Shown one piece after another: positions 1 to 10,700 of a stretch of 64,000 bases of DNA. Source of the DNA: Bidens hawaiensis (lineage: Eukaryota; Streptophyta; Magnoliopsida; Asterales; Asteraceae). Numbering within the stretch: position 1 is the stretch's first letter; each line of letters starts with the position of its first letter. Both the position numbers and the translations under genes were made by a program. The stretch is taken from positions 1-64,000 of the forward strand of contig JAIQDT010003802.1 of assembly GCA_021521415.1 (NCBI GenBank), given 5' to 3'. The notes under the pieces were generated by a model. The model saw nothing but the letters and a program-made list of their open reading frames with translations. It had not been told where the DNA came from and searched no databases.

Positions 1-854
1 AAGGAGAAATACTACATTTCTTACAAATGATTTAAAAGAAAAGAAAAATATACTCATGTAATGTGTGTGTTTAGTCATCCTTTAGTTAAATTCTTTTAGT
101 TAATCATATAAAATACCTTTTGTATAAAACAAAAATAATAGAACTTTTATTTTCTAATCATTTATGCTTATAGTAAAAATGATTAAAAAAAGAAAGACAT
201 AATCCTTGCCTGAAAGGATGAAAAGGCAGCATAACATGGTTAAAAGGATCTTCATGCTAGCAAGTTCCATAAAAAATTGAAAAAAAATACGAAATGTGTA
301 AAATCATATTGAAAAATAGTGTGGTTTATGTCTTATTATACCCTATACTGTTTGGACCTCATTGAATAAGATTAATTAAGAATATTTCAATGCTTTAAAT
401 GCCCCAGATTATCATTAATTAAATGGAATATCAGATTTGTACATTTATTGTAGCTAAATGAACTCATAAATTATATGTAATAACTTATTTTATAGTATAA
501 AATAAATGAAAAAAGGTTTTTGCTTGATTTGAAGATTTAATTTGGTTATTAGGTAATTTTAGAGAGAATTCATAAAATCATCACGATCTCTGTTGTTATT
601 AGCCATAGGGCTTGTTGTTGGTAACCGAAAATTTATACAAATTGACGAAAGATCGATAAGTGCGTAATTATCATATAACTATTTAAGTAATGATACATAT
701 GCGTCATAAACAATTTATTTAATTCGATAAATGCATAATTATATCTCTAACTAACTTTATTCGCAACTCAATCCAACCCAATTTTTTAATAAAAAAAACT
801 AATTTCTCTCTTTAATATATATCTACCTAACCTAGCTTTTCACTTTTAATTACA
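1..854. other. AT-rich intergenic DNA, no gene seen
   Basis: No long open frame, splice-linked exon set or RNA gene is visible. The stretch is A/T-rich with short homopolymers. It ends at the target site of the hAT element that starts at 863. Confidence 0.6.
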
Positions 855-1147
855 ACCCAACCTAGAGGTGCACAAATCGGCTTTAACTGGAAGGTTCGAA
901 ACCGGTTTTTTCACACCGGGTTGTAAAATGGCACCGGTTCCAATCAAGAACCGGTTCGGTTCCCGACCCGAACCGATGCCCAGATATGCTAACTTTTAAG
1001 AACCGGGTAGGGTATGAACCGGAACCCAGTTTTTACGTAAAAACCGGTTCCACCGGTTTTTTTTTGAAATTTAAATATTATAGCCGTTAGGAACCGGTTC
1101 CAACGGCTATATAGCCGTTTTTGACCGTTGGAAACCGGTTTTTTTAA

Positions 1148-1156
1148 CTATAAATA
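1148..1156 (+). promoter_or_regulatory. TATA-like box facing inward at the left end of the hAT
   Basis: CTATAAATA lies about 110 bp before the ATG at 1264 and after the subterminal CCGGTT repeats. It would drive the plus-strand BED-finger remnant. This is motif and position only. Confidence 0.45.
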
Positions 1157-1263
1157 GGTTATTTTTTTACTCTAAATAGCAAGGTTTGTTTGTGTACTTG
1201 TTAAACCACTTCCAAAACTATAAAACACACTCCAAACCACAATTAACCTTAAACCGACAACAA

Positions 1264-1476
1264 ATGGCAACTAATGATGACGTTGTTATGTGATCGAAAC
1301 AACAAGATGCCCCGATGTTTGGGTTCATTATGATTTGTGTCTCATGACCGACTCACATGAGTTGGCACGTTGCAAATATTGCTCGAAAGTTTCTTAAAGC
1401 AGGGTCCAACTCGACATTACGAAAACATACGAATAAGTATTGTCGAGAGAAAAAGAAGTTTGGATGCTAAAAAAAC
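1264..1476 (+). pseudogene. BED zinc-finger remnant at the left end of the hAT, opposite to the transposase
   Basis: After an ATG at 1264 the plus strand reads, across frame changes and a stop, a clear BED finger: D-V-W-x-H-Y-D-L, then A-R-C-K-Y-C-S-K, then after a one-base shift S-T-L-R-K-H-T-N-K-Y-C. These match the C-x2-C and H-x4-C zinc ligands of plant hAT transposase N-termini. It faces the main transposase gene, which has its own BED finger at the other end. The rest of a transposase does not follow. It may be a small second ORF or the start of another transposase gene joined here by rearrangement. Confidence 0.7.
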
Positions 1477-1748
1477 GGAAGTGGGAGAGTCGTCCGGCTC
1501 TACAACCCAAAAATAAGTATTCCCGGATTAAAACGACGGACTTTGTTTTTTATGTTTTAGTTGTTATGTTTAGTATCGTTTATGTTTTAATAATGTTTGT
1601 AATAGTTATTTTTTAAATAAATAAAATGTTCGTCGTTATTAAAATAGTAACAAAAATTAATCATGAGTAACAAAAGTAATTATAATAAAACAAATCAAAA
1701 CTAAATATTAGTTGAACAAGTTACAAATAATTTTACCAAAACAAATAA

Positions 1749-3841
1749 TTACAACTCTTCTTCGTCTTCATTCTCGTCTTCACCCTCGTCTTCGTTATCG
1801 GAAGAAACCCCGTCCTCCGCCTCCTCATCATGAATATGACGCTCTATTGGTATTTCGTCTTCAAAGTTCGCCTTGTGTTGTACACGATCCACCGCATCCA
1901 AATGGTCCTTTAGGCAAATGCAAACCTCTAGAGACTCGGGAGTTAGTTTTTTCTTCGCATAGATAACACCCTCCCACTAAGAGAAAAAAACCGATTCGGA
2001 AGCAACCGTTGAGGCTTGTACGGCAAGTAAATCACGAGCCATGGCGGATAGAAAGGGAAATTCGTTTTGTTTACCTTTCCACCAAGCCAACAAATCAATA
2101 TTGCGAATTTCGTCGACCGTTGCGCCCTCAACATAGTTCGCTCCACTATATCGACCAAGTTCGCTACTTGGTGTGTTTCCTCTTTGCCTATTAGATGCCG
2201 ATTCACGAATCCCATTCATCAAGTTTATAAGTGGGTCATTGCACGCCTACTAGTTGTTGTTTTTTTCATAAAAGACGATCTCGTGCTTGGACCATACATT
2301 TGAAAATAATGGTCATAAAGGTCTTGAAGGTTTTTGTTGAACTTGTCCTTCGCTTCCGTCGACAACTTCGGGTCAATCTCGTGCATACCTAAGTTGTCGA
2401 ATATTTCCTCAATCGTTGTTTCAACCCCATTAACATTCCAATAGGGGTTTAATGCGGCGGCACAAGTAAAGACCGGCGGTATGTTTTCAAAATATTTTAT
2501 GAACTTTTCTTTCATCACCGCAACAATATTTTCGAAGAGTTTGTTCTTCTCCGCAAAGCTTTTAAAAACACAAGACATATAGTACAATTCTTGCAAAACC
2601 CAGCAACTAGTAGGGTAATAGACTCCCGATAATTTTGTTGTTGACTTTTTGAACACGTCAAGATACTCCAACAAATAACCGACTTGGACCCAAACACTTT
2701 CCGAAACATATCGGCCTCGCGTTCTTCAACAAGATTGTTATGAAAAGCTTGTAAAGTTTGGCGTTGGGAAAAAGCACACTTTAACATATGACAAGTTGAG
2801 TTCCAACGAGTTGGAACGTCCCAATTCGGCCACAAATACTTTCTTTCAACCGACTTGCCATAGTTCTTATATTCAAGGTGTCTTCTTTTACCACTTTTGA
2901 AGACATCTTGTAACATAAGTCTAAAGTATTTTAAATCATCACAAATGTTTTCATTGTCAAGACCTATTTGAACAACAAGTTGATGATATGTGCAACACAT
3001 CGGACATGAAAAAAATCCCCGAAACAAGGTGGTGAATATTTAATGATAAATTTTTCAGCCGCCTTAGTATTGTTTGAAGCGTTGTCAAACGAAATCGAAA
3101 ATATTTTATTTCTCAAGTTGTAAGTCGTTATAACTTCATCAAGTAATTCAAACAATTTTTCGGCGGTATGTAGGAACGGGAAGTTTTCAAAAGCGATGGT
3201 GCGTTTCATCAATTGCCATGTCACCGGATCAACCCAATGAGCGGTGACACATATGTATGATTCGGGCAACCCGTGTGGTGCCGACCAAACATCGGTAGTT
3301 AAACTAACCATGGCTTCTAAAGAATGAAAAGACTCGATTAACTCTTTTTAGCACACTCCCACAACCTGATACAATGACGTCTTAAGGTAGTATGACTTAC
3401 ATGTGTGTATCTCGGTTGTAGAGTTTCGCGAATCAACGACGTCAACTCCGGGTCATCAAAGTGGTTAAACGGCAAACCTCGTTGAATAACGAACTTTGCC
3501 ATTCTATCTTGAACTTGAGTCGTGTTGTAACGAAATAGTGTACCATCTTTACCCAAGTCAATTTGATCGGTCGCAGCCAATCCCTTTCAACGCCTTGCAA
3601 TATGGCTTCTCGATGTGCTTTCTCAAAGTATAGTTGGAATCGTGCTTTAATATTGAACAACATAGTTTGCAACGAGCCTTTTGATAACCTTCGTCATCCA
3701 CAATCAAATCCCAATTCTTCCATATGTCCTTGGTTGCGGTTATGGTTGACTACCGTAACAACCCTTGGGTCCTCCGTAACAGGAACGGGGGCAACAAAAA
3801 CACTCTTCTTAGCCTTCTTGTTAGTTTTTTTGATGGGTGCC
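1749..3841 (-). pseudogene. hAT transposase (RICESLEEPER-like), frameshifted
   Basis: Starts at the ATG at 3841, followed by a lysine-rich N-terminus. After a frame change a BED finger appears (W-x2-W, C-x2-C, H-x4-C). Next come the catalytic-core segment with V-S-L-T-T-D-V-W, the W-D-V-P-T-R-W-N-S-T motif, and the C-terminal dimerisation domain with A-S-E-S-V-F, G-G-R-V-like and L-T-P-E-S. The tail is acidic and stops at 1749. Homology runs almost the full length but changes frame at least four times (near 3700, 3330, 2680-2520 and 1980), so no functional protein can be made. The family cuts and pastes DNA in the nucleus. The call is by recognised motifs; no search was run. Confidence 0.9.
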
Positions 3842-3942
3842 ATAATAATATTTAGTTGGATGGTCGGGTAACGGAACGGGTTTGCTAAAGGAGTAGTATT
3901 TTAGTTTGTTTTTGAGTTTTGTGGTGAAATTAGTGGTGGAAA

Positions 3943-3958
3943 ACAAGTTATATATAGG
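3943..3958 (-). promoter_or_regulatory. TATA-like box of the hAT transposase gene
   Basis: The minus strand reads CTATATATAAC about 100 bp before the transposase ATG at 3841 and after the 62-bp subterminal repeats. Position and motif suit a core promoter; activity is unknown. Confidence 0.45.
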
Positions 3959-3974
3959 TTTGGGCATCAAAAAA

Positions 3975-4140
3975 CCGGTTCCAACGGCTATATTACCGTT
4001 GGAACCGGTTCCAACGGATCTATTGTCTCTCAAAAACCGGTTCCAACGGCTATATTACCGTTGGAACCGGTTCCAACGGCTAATTGGTGGCTAAAAAACC
4101 GGTTCCAACGGCTATATTACCGTTGGAACCGGTTCCAACG
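3975..4140. repeat. Three 62-bp subterminal palindromic repeats of the hAT
   Basis: The core CCGGTTCCAACGG starts at 3975, 4037 and 4099, an exact 62-bp period. Each unit is a near-palindrome: GGTTCCAACGG, a short CTATATTA centre, then CCGTTGGAACC. A single related palindrome lies at the left end near 1090-1140. In hAT and CACTA elements such arrays are usually transposase binding sites; that role is inferred here. Confidence 0.88.
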
Positions 4141-4408
4141 CTACTTTGACTTTTGTTTGACTCTTCAAAAAAAAATCCCGCCGGAACCGGTTTTTCCGGG
4201 TACGAACCGAACCGGTTACAATTAAGAACCGGGTAGAAACGGGTTGGAACTGATACTAACATACAAATATGAGAACCGGGTACGATTTTCGGGTACAAAA
4301 ATACCCAAACCGGGTATTGTACCAACCGGGTTGGAACTGGAACCGGTTCCGGTTCGGTTCCACCAGTTAGGTTCCGAACCGGTTTTTTTGTGCACGTCTA
4401 ACCCAACC

Positions 4409-5386
4409 CAAACCAATCATTTTATAGCATATATCTTATTAGGTTTTAGTTTATTCTATAAAAGTTATTAAACCTAATAAAAATGTTTGTTTTCCTAAAG
4501 AATGTTATTTTAAGTATAAAAAATATTAAAAAGACAATATCATAATTCTATAGAAAAAAACCTTGAACTTTTAACAAAACAAAATTTTACGTATAATAAT
4601 GTTTAAAAAAATACATATTTTTAAAAGTGCTCCCGTTTTTTAATAAAATTTATATCGAAATGCTCATAAATATATAAACTAAATAAGGCTATATTTTTAG
4701 ATTTTTAATATAAGCTAATAATATAAATTATTAAATAAAAATCAAATTATATAAAAAACAAATTGTTTGAAAGAAAAGAAAAAAAAAGAATACTTAATTA
4801 AAAAGTGGGTTGTGACCCGGGTTGGGGGGTTAAAAAAGAATTTATTTTTTTATTTATTTTTTGAATGGTGTCATGATCCCTGTAAGGTCACCAATAAACT
4901 TAGTCTTAGTGTCATTTATAAACATCTTCTCAATACCAAACCTTTTTCTTGTCCTTTCACACTAGGGCTGACCTGTGGGCCCGCAACATCAAGCAAGGGT
5001 TTTAGAGTTTAGACCTACACTTAATTAAGGCCTTTAAGTTTGAAAAAAACATTAAATACAAATATATTATAGTAGACAATTTATACACAAATTATGTATT
5101 GGTATGATGGTAAACTTGTGTGTTGCTTAGCTACAGGTCTTGAGTTTTAGACCGGCTCCAAGCGCACGCGCGCACGCTTGTGTGTTTTTCACAATTGTCA
5201 TGAAGAAGCCATAAAATTTCATTTCGATTTAGGCCTTCAAAATCGTTGAGTCGACCCCATCCTACACGTTAAATCTTTACTATTCTCACACTCTTAATAT
5301 GTGGTTTCACACCATCAAAGACCGATGAAATATGCATAAATGAACGTTTGAAAAGGATGAGCTATGATTTTACATATAAACAAATG
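4409..5386. other. AT-rich intergenic DNA between the hAT and CACTA elements
   Basis: No supported gene. There are poly-A/T runs, and an ACGCGCGCAC stretch near 5165. Short open frames here lack splice context or recognisable motifs. Confidence 0.55.
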
Positions 5387-6387
5387 CACTACAAGAAATC
5401 TTATGTAATATGATGAAAAATTCACCCCTATAGCGATGACATCTCGCTATAGCATTTAGCGACGACATGTCGTCTCTATAAGGTTTATCGGCACAACGTA
5501 GACATTAAACGCCCTAACTGTCTTCTTTATAGACGTCGCCACTAAATGTCACCCCGATTTTTATGAAGATTAAAAGTAAACGTTTAGTAAAATAATTTCA
5601 AACTTATGGTGACAACATGTTGTCGCCATAGATGTCGCCCCCAATTTAATTAAATATGCATTTATTAAAATTATTTTTAACGTATAAAGTCGACATGTAG
5701 TCTCTCTGAGGTAACTAACTTTTTTATAAAAATAATAAAATTAGCCATCTAATAAATATTTTTCAACCTTTAGCGATGAAGGGTCACGAATTTTTTAATT
5801 TCTTTTTAAAGAAATTTATAAGTTTTCTAGCTTTTTATCCGAATAAAAACATAATGAGAAAACTGTAGTGTGATAACTAATTAAAATTACAACACGTCAA
5901 GTTAAATAGTATTAATAACTGTAATACAAACCATCAGATTATTATAACTAAATCATCTTCATCCATATTGTTGTCTTCATCATCTTGATTCGTCCACGTT
6001 TTTTGTTCGCTTTTAATTCATCTATCTCATTTGTTCTTGCATTTATATCTCATTTGTGATTGTGATGGTGGGTTGGACACACGCCACATCAAGGGTTTAA
6101 GATTTCAATTTTCGCACAACACCCCAGCTACAACCACAACGGTCAACGAGGACACGCCTTAGACCCTTGGCCTCGTCAACCGGCAAATCACCCGCTTCGC
6201 ATTGAATATGGATGTGCCTAGTTATTGAGTTTTCCCATTAATCTTATCCCGACATCTCGTCCATATACATCCACACAAAGCCAAAAGTTGTACAGGGCCT
6301 ATAGCGGTGTCGCCTTAGTCTTCGTATCTCGACGTCGTCATGTTGTCGCTATAGGGTCGGTGCATCTATTAACTTTTTCTTGTAGTG
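5387..6387. mobile_element. Non-autonomous CACTA (En/Spm) element, 1001 bp
   Basis: The termini are the canonical CACTACAAGAAA at 5387-5398 and its exact inverse TTTCTTGTAGTG at 6376-6387. Subterminal sequence is also inverted: CCCTATAGCGA...ACATG...CGTCG motifs recur at both ends, with several GACGACATGTCGTC-like palindromes. The flanking 3 bp are ATG and ACG, so the expected 3-bp duplication is present with one mismatch. No transposase frame remains. Minus-strand acidic codons near 5950-5990 may be the tail of the lost gene. Confidence 0.9.
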
Positions 6388-7071
6388 ACGGTTGTTCGCA
6401 AATGATTGTTTGAAAACATAGGGATGCTATGATTTGACATAAAGACCTTCAAACGGTCATCATTTACAACCCTAAACGGATGTTTGATAGATTGATAGCG
6501 GTGTGAAATTAGATTTCAGGCGGCGTGGGTTATAGTTGGCACCATGCCTAAAATCAAAGAAAATTTTAGCCTTTTTTTTTTGAAACCGAGTTAATACATT
6601 ATCTCAAAAAACATGTTTAAGCACATTTTTTTTCCAACATAAGAAATACAAATATTGCTCAAATTTTCATCATCAATTAAATTACGCAAATCGGACTTCT
6701 TGTATTTCATTGAAGAAAAATCTTGTTGCGACCACGAATCGATAACGTAAATGCAAAGTGTTTATTTGTTTCAACCATCAATTTGAATTTATAACCTGAC
6801 CAAATGATTAAAAGAAAAGGTTAATATCCAAACATAACCACAAAAACTTTAAAAAGTAAACGAATACAATCTAAAGTTGAAGTATAAAACAAACTTGAAA
6901 AAATTATCTTCAAATCACCATGTCAACAAATATAAAACACTAATGGAACTTGCAATTCTGTAGCAAACCAAACAGTTAAGTTGGGATTTGTGGGCTTCCT
7001 AACATGGTGTTGCGATTATGACAGAAAAAGACGAGACTAAAACTAAAATACCGAAAATTGTTACTACAAGT
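6388..7071. other. Intergenic DNA, no gene seen
   Basis: AT-rich, no supported frame or RNA between the CACTA end and the tRNA-Pro gene. Confidence 0.55.
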
Positions 7072-7143
7072 GGGGCATTCCGAGAATCGAACTCGGGACC
7101 TCTCGCACCCGAAGCGAGAATCATACCACTAGACCAAATGCCC
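7072..7143 (-). tRNA. tRNA-Pro (anticodon CGG)
   Basis: The minus strand folds as a 72-nt cloverleaf. The acceptor arms GGGCATT and AATGCCC pair fully. The D-arm region has GGTCTAGTGGTA. The anticodon stem CTCGC/GCGAG encloses the loop TTCGGGT with anticodon CGG. The T-arm has GTTCGATT. It reads proline CCG codons. Internal A and B boxes are the normal sequences, and a TTTT run lies about 14 nt downstream as a possible Pol III stop. It lies just downstream of the coiled-coil gene on the same strand. Confidence 0.95.
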
Positions 7144-7305
7144 TTTTGTCTTTCTTCTACATAAGATTAAATTATCTTCTCTGAGATACACCATATTTTT
7201 TTAAACCTTTCATTTCACACACCATATCAAAATTAAACATGTCTGTAACAAATCAAGCCCAGCTGTTCTTTCTGCTTAATATGCATAACTTGGGTATACA
7301 ATAAC

Positions 7306-7377
7306 CGTCTCCTAAAAGAATAACACCCGACAACTCTAGCACCAGAAGCGATAATCATACCACTAGATCAAAGTTCC
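7306..7377 (-). pseudogene. Degenerate tRNA-Pro copy
   Basis: The minus strand reads GATCTAGTGGTATGATT then TCGCTTCTGGTGC, aligning with the intact tRNA-Pro at 7072-7143 through the D-arm and anticodon region (anticodon position TGG-like). The acceptor and T-arm no longer pair. The two lie about 165 bp apart in the same orientation, so this is probably a decayed tandem duplicate. Confidence 0.8.
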
Positions 7378-7711
7378 TTACTCCCTTAGATACTTCATTC
7401 GTGCTTAGAATAGCCTAACGTTCGACTATTACGATATTTAAATGTTTTTAAAGAATTTCATACACTAATCTGTATCAAGATCAAGATTAAACATATTTTA
7501 TCCAACAAATTAAATCTAAGACTATTTTCTTTTCTACATGCACATAAACTGTGTATAAAATAACCAAAATCAAATTTATTTTCATCCTAAACACAAACAC
7601 TTATCGACTCTACAAAACTCGATGATTACAAACCCAAAAACCCAATCTACAATATATATCTACATCTGAAAATGCATGAACAAACATATAAAAAAAAACA
7701 AACTAGATTCT

Positions 7712-10700
7712 TCAAGAAATGGAGTTTTTTAGTAGATTTGAGGACAATATTAGCAACTCCACCATCTCAAAACCGGCTGCAGACACGGAATCAACCTTTT
7801 CTACGCTTGAAACACTATCATCATCCACCACAGCTGACCAACTTACAGGAAGAGTGCTACTGAGTGCAGTCTTTAAAAGTTTTGCCTCGGTAACAATGTT
7901 ATCAATAACAGCTGATTTCCCGGTTGTAACTGTAGCTGTAGCCTGACTATCCTCAACTGGTACTGATTCTTTCACCTGTTTAGGTTGGATTAATGTTGTA
8001 GAAAGAAATGTTTTGATTATTACTAATTATATTTGATGATTACCTTAACAAGTGACAGGCGCAGTCTACGAATAGAAGAAATCAGATGATCCATACTTTC
8101 CAAGCTTTCTTTCAAGGCTGTGTACTCGATTTTCATTCTGTAAAGCATATAAAAGTTCTTAATACACAATTGGTGTCAAATATAACTATAAAATCATATT
8201 AACACAAACCTTGCATAATCCATGGTACTTTTCTTGGTGACATTTTGTGCGTGCTCGTTGTGGGACCCACTTTCACTTCCATGGGAACCAAGGGGATTAA
8301 TCCATTGGCTCAAGTAGGTTTTCTTTAATAAGCCCTTTAACCTTCCTTCATTATCATGAAGCAAGCTTTTCTCTTCACTCCTGGTTATAAGCTTACCTTG
8401 TTTGGCGCCATCATTCAGTTTTCTGAAAAATTAATAATTTAACTCCGACTGAAAATAATAATTTGAATATAAAAAGATGGGATAAACTTTACTCTTGTAG
8501 CAGACGGTTTTCCTGCTTCAATTGTGCTAACTCCATGAGAGCCGCCACTTTTTCATTTGTCACCTATTGAAACAAAAAAATATTATTATATCAAGCAAGT
8601 GAAAAAAAATACAATTGCAGCAAACTGAACCAAAAAAGGAAAATGTTACTTGTATTAAATTTCTTTGTAGCTCCTCTAATTTAGTCTGAAGGGCTGAATT
8701 TACATTGTTCTCTAGCAAATATCTCTCTTCCTGCTGTGATAGAAGTAATAATGCTTCAACCTGAATTAGTTAAATCAAAAATATTAATAAGATTCCGTCT
8801 GCACCATGTTTGTTTGTAATAGTTAAATCAATAATACACGCACAGAAACATGAATACAAACCTTCTCCTGCAATGCTTGAGCAAGGACTCCAGACACGTC
8901 CCCTGTTTCAGAACCACGTGCTTTTTGTAAATCAGACACGTTTTCCTACAAAAATATGTGAAACAGAACCATCATGAAAACCAATAAGAAAAATTTTCAT
9001 TTTATAAGAAGTTTGGTTATACTTCATGGATCATGAGTCTAATGAGTAAAAAGTTAGAGAAAGGGCTAAAACAGAAAAGTGTCAGATAGGGGTCAAAAGT
9101 TTCTCAAATGAATAGAACAAAGTCACACGGATTTGTGCGTTTCTAATTTTCGGTATCATTTTCTTCTCTCTCCAAGTCTTCCCATTGCATATCTTTATGC
9201 CTGGTAATCGGCCCTTCCAAGTAATCATTTTCAGGATTCATGCCCCATTTTTTGGTTGGCCTGGTGCTGTAACTTTCTAAGAAACGAGATTAGAGTCGGA
9301 TGTTGGAATGTATAAACATTAATTCGTCCGCCCGCTTAGAATTTAAACGATTTCTCTTTACACCGTGTATATAGAAGTGTTCCAGTTCGTTCCGCCGATG
9401 AGCTGCTGATAAATGGTGAAAGAACCTTTTTAGCAACTTCAGACAACTCTGGTGTTTCTAATCCATAGCTGGACCACCAATCAATTGCGTTCATGGTGAC
9501 TGCATCCACTTGCTTTGTCACCAAGATTCTATGACACAAACTACCTTCCAGGTGGAATTCCTAGGAAAGCTCCAAATTAATTCAAAGAAGTGGTGCAAGC
9601 GGTTATGGAAGTTTTCAAAAGAATAGCCCAGCATAAGAGAAAGTGTTGCAAGAGCAATTCGCAAGATTTCATATGAAGAAGGGACTTAATTCAATGGAAA
9701 CGGCTCAAGTGGATGCGGTCACCATGGACACGGTTGATTGATGGTCCAGCTATGGATCGGAAACATGAGTTGGCTGAAGTTGCTAAGATTGATCTTTCAC
9801 AACTGGCAGAACGAAACCGGAGCACTTACTCCTATATACAATGTGGAAAGATAAATCGATGTATTCTACGCGGGTGGACAATTCAGTGTTTATACATTCC
9901 AAAATCCGACTTCAATCTCGTTTCTCAGAAAGTTACAACACCGAGCCAACCAAAAAATGGGATATGAATCCCGAAAATGATTACTTGGAAAGGCCTAGTA
10001 CCACGTATGAAGATATGCAAAGGGAAAACCTAGAAGGAGAAGAGAATGACGACCCAAACAGAAGAAGACAAAGGCTCAATTAGTTTTATGAATTTTCTTT
10101 TTCCGTTATGAAATGCTACTGTTTTTTATTATGATTTTTCTGTTTTGATTACGAATTTTCGGCATGGTTTTAAAAAACGTTCGAGGTGCACGCCTCGAGG
10201 CGGTTCGGAGGAAAAACGTGTATGAGGCGCCGCCTCTGCACCTTATTTCACACGCACGCCTTGTTTATGTGATGCGGACGCCTCACCATCGAGGCGGTAC
10301 GGAGGACCGAGGCGCACGCCTGTTTATAAACTGTTTTTGTTGCTGTTTGCCTGTTTATAACTGTTTTTGTTGCTGTTTATAATTGTCTTTTTGTTGTTGT
10401 TTTACCTGTTTATAATTTTTTGTTGCTGTTTATAAGCTTAATTTGATATAATTTTTATGCTTATTTTTGTTTAGCTGTTTCAGTTTGCTGTTTGCCACTT
10501 TATCGTTGCTGTTTTAGTTTTTGAATGTTTGTCGTTTCAATTAGTTTAATGTTTGCTGTTGAATGTTTGCTATTTCAATTAGTTTTAGGGGATGTCTAGT
10601 AAAAATGCAAGGAAAGATCCAGCTTGGAAGTATGGGGTAGAACATCAAGTACTTTGATTACAAACTTTGTGTGTTTTTATATGTGTTTGATATATTAGAC

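Larger units (their letters stand above)
863..4400 (-). mobile_element. hAT transposon, 3538 bp, dead, with perfect target duplication
   Basis: The ends are inverted: TAGAGGTGCACAAA at 863 and TAGACGTGCACAAA read inward from 4400, 13 of 14 matching. The 8 bp outside each end are identical (ACCCAACC at 855-862 and 4401-4408), which is the hAT target-site length. Inside lie a frameshifted hAT transposase on the minus strand (1749-3841), a second BED-finger remnant on the plus strand (about 1264-1476), and subterminal repeats rich in CCGGTTCC/CCAACGG. The exact duplication means the ends have survived while the coding part has decayed. It could still have been mobilised by a related transposase; that is inference. 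Confidence 0.93.

Noticed and set aside
3821..4471. Several frames with CCGGTT-coded repeats on both strands
   Set aside because: They translate the hAT subterminal palindromic repeats.
7719..7946. Plus-strand frame of 75 codons
   Set aside because: Antisense to the last exon of the coiled-coil gene.
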